Shown here one piece after another: positions 63,437 to 64,000 of a stretch of DNA of 64,000 nucleotides. Below the pieces are notes generated by a model. That model did not search any database. It saw only the letters and a program-made list of their open reading frames with translations, and had not been told where the DNA came from. The DNA lies in the NCBI GenBank assembly GCA_034440575.1, contig JAOTOL010001476.1:771501-835500 (forward strand). The letters are read 5' to 3'. How positions within the stretch are numbered: position 1 is the stretch's first letter; each line of letters opens with the position of its first letter. The stretch comes from Imbricaverruca yamaguchii. Its lineage: Eukaryota; Arthropoda; Thecostraca; Neoverrucidae. The position numbers were made by a program, and so were the translations under genes.

Positions 63437-64000
63437 GTGACCGGAGATATATATCAAGGGCAGGCCAGTTTTCTCGACTACTTAAAACAGGGACTGGGAG
63501 ATGAATTTTCTGCATGTGAACACACCCTAAGACAATGTGATTATATACTTCCAAGCAAACTTACTTCCAAGCAAGCAGACGTACAGGGTGAGTTTTCCAT
63601 AATACACTTAAATATTAGGTCTGTCAAGAATACATTTGATGACTTAGAAAACTTTTTAGCTACAACAGGAATCACCTGGTCAGCTATATGTTTATCTGAA
63701 ACATGGCTTAGCAAAGATACAGAAAAGTTCTTCAAAATGAGAAATTATCAAATGTATGCAGCAAGCGGAAGGAGAAGGAGGAGGGTCTGCAATTTACATT
63801 CATAATAGTTTGGAATCAAGAGAAAGAAAAGATATTGTAGATCAACTTGATGAAGCTGCTGCTGTTGAAATCAAACTGGAGTCTCGAAATAGTACTAGAT
63901 CATTAATCATTTGCCAGATTTATCGTCCACCAAGTTTCTGCCATGATAATTTTCTTGAGGGCACTGAAAAATTGCTGCAAATAATTGAGAATGAGAGAAA
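63437..64000 (+). mobile_element. LINE endonuclease domain, cut by window end
   Basis: The plus strand encodes FSIIHLNIRSVKNTFDDLEN, SAICLSETWLSKDTE, and after a frame change near 63775, GGSAIYIHNSLESRE and IICQIYRPPSFCHDNFLEG. HLNIRS, SETWL and YRPPS are typical of the apurinic-type endonuclease of LINEs. The frameshift in an AGG-rich run suggests a decayed copy or a sequence error. Confidence 0.85.

Overview
This is animal nuclear DNA, most likely from an arthropod and probably a crustacean. The reasons are GT-AG introns, tRNA-derived SINEs, non-LTR retrotransposon fragments, long microsatellites, very heavy minisatellite content, and two recognisable arthropod genes: a chorion-peroxidase-type heme peroxidase and a giant chitinase of the insect Cht6 (group VI) type. 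I cannot name the species. All calls were made by reading the sequence, and no database search was run.

Left part (1-11,567, + strand): a secreted heme peroxidase, 5' incomplete. Nine exons join with matching codon phases. They run from the distal-heme exon (861-988) through the proximal-His exon (2644-2789) and the LNIQR / ARDHG / DRFWYE motifs to a Cys-rich tail. The last exon (11,106-11,567) adds a long poly-glycine and Pro/Gln-rich extension. Region 11,568-16,977 is its 3' UTR plus an intergenic stretch with dispersed and tandem repeats and no gene that I can support.

Right part (16,978-60,135, - strand): the 3' half of a very large chitinase gene, convergent with the peroxidase. Read on the minus strand it contains four GH18 exons (60.1, 58.2, 47.3 and 45.3 kb), a linker exon (44.7 kb), a first CBM14 (43.8 kb), and five low-complexity exons (41.0, 39.8, 35.9, 34.2 and 32.5 kb). 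After these come two apparently alternative 3' ends. One is a 3.47-kb exon (31,250-27,780) that stops after a hydrophobic tail. The other is a chain 24,959-24,756, 23,669-18,388, 17,119-16,978 that stops after a second CBM14. Every junction is phase-compatible except one exon near 39.7 kb, which seems to carry one extra base. The first GH18 exons, including the DxxDxDxE catalytic motif, lie beyond the right side of the gene model.

Introns are packed with minisatellites. The most striking pattern is that many arrays begin exactly at a splice junction and repeat the acceptor or donor itself together with a few exon bases. Several have units divisible by three, and some units carry CAG|GT sites that can read as both 3' and 5' splice sites. 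Retroelements include two 3' ends of one CR1-like LINE family (41.2-42.4 kb and 57.5-58.0 kb), a LINE 3' fragment nested in a minisatellite (61.5-62.0 kb), and the endonuclease end of another LINE running off the right edge.
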